Assembly (NCBI GenBank): GCA_903900845.1
Contig: CAIUOU010000057.1
Coordinates: 1-62,583, forward strand
Direction of reading: 5' to 3'
Source of the DNA: an uncultured Opitutia bacterium
Lineage (GTDB): Bacteria; Verrucomicrobiota; Verrucomicrobiia; Opitutales; Opitutaceae
Length of the DNA: 62,583 bases
The notes beneath the pieces were generated by a model. That model was not told the DNA's origin. It saw only the letters and a program-made list of their open reading frames with translations, and did not search any database. Positions 60,590-62,583 of the stretch are shown in pieces. Position 1 is the first letter of the stretch; each line of letters opens with the position of its first letter. A program made the translations under genes and the position numbers.

Positions 60590-62583
60590 ATGAGCCAAAC
60601 CCGGCAGTCTCTTCCCCGCATCATCAGCTTACTGCTGCTGCTTGCCGTGGCCGCGCCGCGCACCGCGGCCTCCGCCCTCGAGCCGCGCGCCGGCGACACG
60701 TTCCTATTCTACGGCGGCGGGATGGTGGAACGCCTGCTCGAATCGGGTCACCTCGAGGCGCAACTCCAGCTCGCTCACCCGGGCAAGAAGCTCCGCGTAC
60801 GCAGCCTCGCGTGGACCGGCGACGAGGTCGGCCACCGCCTGCGACCGGAAGGCTACGTGGAGCACCTGAAGGGCCTGCTCGCCGCGTGGCCCGCCAACGT
60901 CGTCGTGCTCGGGTTCGGCGCCAACGAGTCATTCGCCGGGCCCGCCGGCCTCCCCGACTTCCGCCGCCACTACGAGACCTTCCTGCGCGAGGTCGACCGG
61001 CTGCACCCGGGGGCGCGCGTGGTGCTGCTCGCGCCGGCGGCGCCCGACGAGCGGAGCGATCCGCGCGCCGCCGCGCGCCGCTCCGACGTCGCCGCCTACG
61101 CCGCGGCGGTGCGAGAGATCGCCGTCGCGCGCGGGGCGCACTTCGTGGACCTATTCACCTCCAGCGCGGAGGCGTTCGCGAAGGCGCCGCAGCCGCTCAC
61201 CGAACAAGGGATCCATCTCAACGCCGAGGGCTCCCGCGGGCTCGGGGCCGTGATCGCCCGCGCGCTCGCCGGCCTTGGCGGGCTCGCCTCCGCCGAACCT
61301 CCTCGCGTCGAGGAGGTGGCCGCGGCCGCCGCGCGCAAGCACCGCTACAACGCCGAGCTCACCCGCCCCAAGAACGCCGCGCTCTACTACGGGGTCCGCA
61401 AGCGGCCCGAGGAGGCCGCCGCCGAATTGCCCCGCTATCACCAACTCCTCGCCCTAGCCGAGGACACGGTCCACGGCATCGCCTCCCGGCCCGGGGCGCG
61501 GCTCGCCGACTTCCCGGAGCCATCCCTGCCAACCCTCGGGCCCGGCAAGGAAACACCTTATCGTTTCCCCGGCGGCACCGTCCGCGCCCCCGCCGACCTG
61601 CAGAAGGAACTCGTCGTGGCCGACGGCTACACGGTGAACCTCTTCGCGTCCGAGACGCAATTCCCCGAGCTGCGTAACCCGGTGCAGATGAGCTTCGACG
61701 CCCGCGGCCGGCTCTGGGTCGTCACCATGCCGTCGTTCCCGCACACCATCCCCGGCGAACGCCCGGCGGACCAGATCCTGATCCTGGAGGACACCGATCG
61801 CGACGGACGTGCCGACACCTGCACCGTGTTCGCGGGCGGCTTCGACGCGCTCGACGGCGTCGCGTTCCACGAGCGAGGGGTGATCGTGTCGTCCCAGCCG
61901 CGCCTGCTCGTGCTCAACGACACCGACGGCGACGGCCGAGCCGACACGCGCTCCGAACTCCTCCGCGGCGTCGACGTCACCGACTCGCACCACGGCGGCA
62001 TGGTGGCCACGGACCCGATGGGCTCCGTGATTTTCGCCGACGGCGTCTTCCACCGCTCGCAGTTCGAGACGCCCTTCGGCGTCGTGCGCGGCATCGACTC
62101 GACCACCTACCGCCTCGACCCGCGGAGCGGCCGCGTGGCACCCGAGTGGCGCACGCTGACGCCCAACCCCTGGAAGGTGTCGTTCGATCGTCACGGCAAC
62201 CTGCTGCAGCGCTTCGGCGGCGGCCATCTGATCGACGGTCTCGGTCTGACCTGGACCCCCGGCGGCGTCTACCACCCTTATGGGACGGCCACGGTGCTCA
62301 ACTACGCGAAAGGCTCGGGGCTGAGCGTGATCTCGAGCCCGAATTTTCCGGCTGAGCTGCAACAGGGCTATGCGACCGCCGCGCTCCTCGGAAGCTACAC
62401 GGTTTCGCTGTCCGCTCCCTCCGCCGGCGCGGGACCGCTCGTCGCCGCCTCCCGCCTCGACGTGCTCAGCTCGAAGAACAGCACGTTCCGTCCCGTGGAC
62501 GTGGAATTCGGCCTCGACGGCGCGCTCTACGTCTCGGACTTCTCCAGCCTCATCATCGGCCACGCGCAGCACGCGATGCGCGA
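60590..62583 (+). CDS. Secreted SGNH-hydrolase plus PVC-type dehydrogenase-domain protein, C-terminus cut by window edge
   Basis: The visible 664 residues start with a signal peptide (about 1-29). An SGNH/GDSL-hydrolase-like domain follows (about 35-225), with the block-III-like stretch VVLGFGANES. A linker leads to a beta-propeller dehydrogenase domain (from about 340, with VADGYTVNLFASE and FDARGRLWVVTMPSFPH). This matches the large PVC-type membrane-bound dehydrogenase proteins of Planctomycetes and Verrucomicrobia that often end in a c-type heme domain. Its C-terminus and any CxxCH motif lie beyond the window. The frame is open to the edge with no frameshift seen. Confidence 0.85.
   Translation, partial: MSQTRQSLPRIISLLLLLAVAAPRTAASALEPRAGDTFLFYGGGMVERLLESGHLEAQLQLAHPGKKLRVRSLAWTGDEVGHRLRPEGYVEHLKGLLAAWPANVVVLGFGANESFAGPAGLPDFRRHYETFLREVDRLHPGARVVLLAPAAPDERSDPRAAARRSDVAAYAAAVREIAVARGAHFVDLFTSSAEAFAKAPQPLTEQGIHLNAEGSRGLGAVIARALAGLGGLASAEPPRVEEVAAAAARKHRYNAELTRPKNAALYYGVRKRPEEAAAELPRYHQLLALAEDTVHGIASRPGARLADFPEPSLPTLGPGKETPYRFPGGTVRAPADLQKELVVADGYTVNLFASETQFPELRNPVQMSFDARGRLWVVTMPSFPHTIPGERPADQILILEDTDRDGRADTCTVFAGGFDALDGVAFHERGVIVSSQPRLLVLNDTDGDGRADTRSELLRGVDVTDSHHGGMVATDPMGSVIFADGVFHRSQFETPFGVVRGIDSTTYRLDPRSGRVAPEWRTLTPNPWKVSFDRHGNLLQRFGGGHLIDGLGLTWTPGGVYHPYGTATVLNYAKGSGLSVISSPNFPAELQQGYATAALLGSYTVSLSAPSAGAGPLVAASRLDVLSSKNSTFRPVDVEFGLDGALYVSDFSSLIIGHAQHAMR

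Noticed and set aside
60156-60593. 145-residue open frame before the SGNH/PVC protein
   Set aside because: It lies in repeat sequence, is Arg/Pro rich, and overlaps the true start at 60590.
1-62583. CRISPR arrays, tRNA, rRNA, integrase, phage or toxin-antitoxin genes
   Set aside because: None was recognised on either strand by reading; no regularly spaced direct repeats were seen.

Overview
This is a high-G+C bacterial chromosome segment. The gene content points to Verrucomicrobiota, most likely an Opitutaceae-type organism. The pointers are two large TonB-dependent receptors with carboxypeptidase-regulatory-like N-termini, secreted sulfatases, a DUF1080 (3-keto-disaccharide hydrolase family) protein, a GMC oxidoreductase with a Tat-type small subunit, a secreted SGNH plus PVC-type dehydrogenase-domain protein, and many intergenic palindromic repeats. 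The taxonomic assignment is inferred from gene families; no rRNA gene, tRNA gene or CRISPR array was seen.

Layout. 1-2466 (minus): larE-larB-larC for the nickel-pincer cofactor, coupled by ATGA overlaps, with larC cut by the window edge. 2519-3550 (minus): dipeptide epimerase. 3635-4741: cNMP-domain histidine kinase. 4778-13333 (plus): TonB receptor, an 807-aa secreted protein of unknown function with a duplicated domain, and a secreted FAD oxidoreductase. 13373-15900: FMN-binding polyferredoxin plus ApbE. 15888-17970 (minus): COG4299 membrane protein and amidohydrolase. 18966-24709 (plus): second TonB receptor, Tat-exported TIM-barrel isomerase, sulfatase. 24746-28491 (minus): ornithine decarboxylase-like enzyme, homospermidine synthase, argC. 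28596-30323: porin, UreE-like protein, small His-rich membrane protein. 30418-32449 (minus): gmd-fcl for GDP-L-fucose. 32987-35061 (minus): hydrolase plus nagA. 35407-37317 (plus): kynU-kynB. 37517-47509: a second sulfatase, esterases, a polysaccharide deacetylase, a serine beta-lactamase-like protein, the GMC oxidoreductase set, the DUF1080 protein and nagB.

47529-62583 is mostly housekeeping: TlpA-like lipoprotein, LysR regulator, YggS, SirB1-like protein, aroE, prepilin peptidase, IMPase-like protein, galK, HU, ygfZ, aroG, mdh, then the start of the SGNH/PVC dehydrogenase protein.

Together the accessory genes suggest a saprophyte that takes up and dismantles sulfated, acylated and amino-containing glycans: TonB uptake, sulfatases, esterases, a deacetylase, NagA/NagB, galactokinase, and probably a 3-keto-glycoside route.

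The most unusual non-coding features are three repeat systems. The first is a family with GGGGTCAGGGCGTT inverted ends (three loci); one copy supplies the last codons and stop of kynB. The second is a set of about eight GTAG-headed REP-like hairpins, all intergenic. The third is a leader region with two hairpin/T-run structures in front of aroG.
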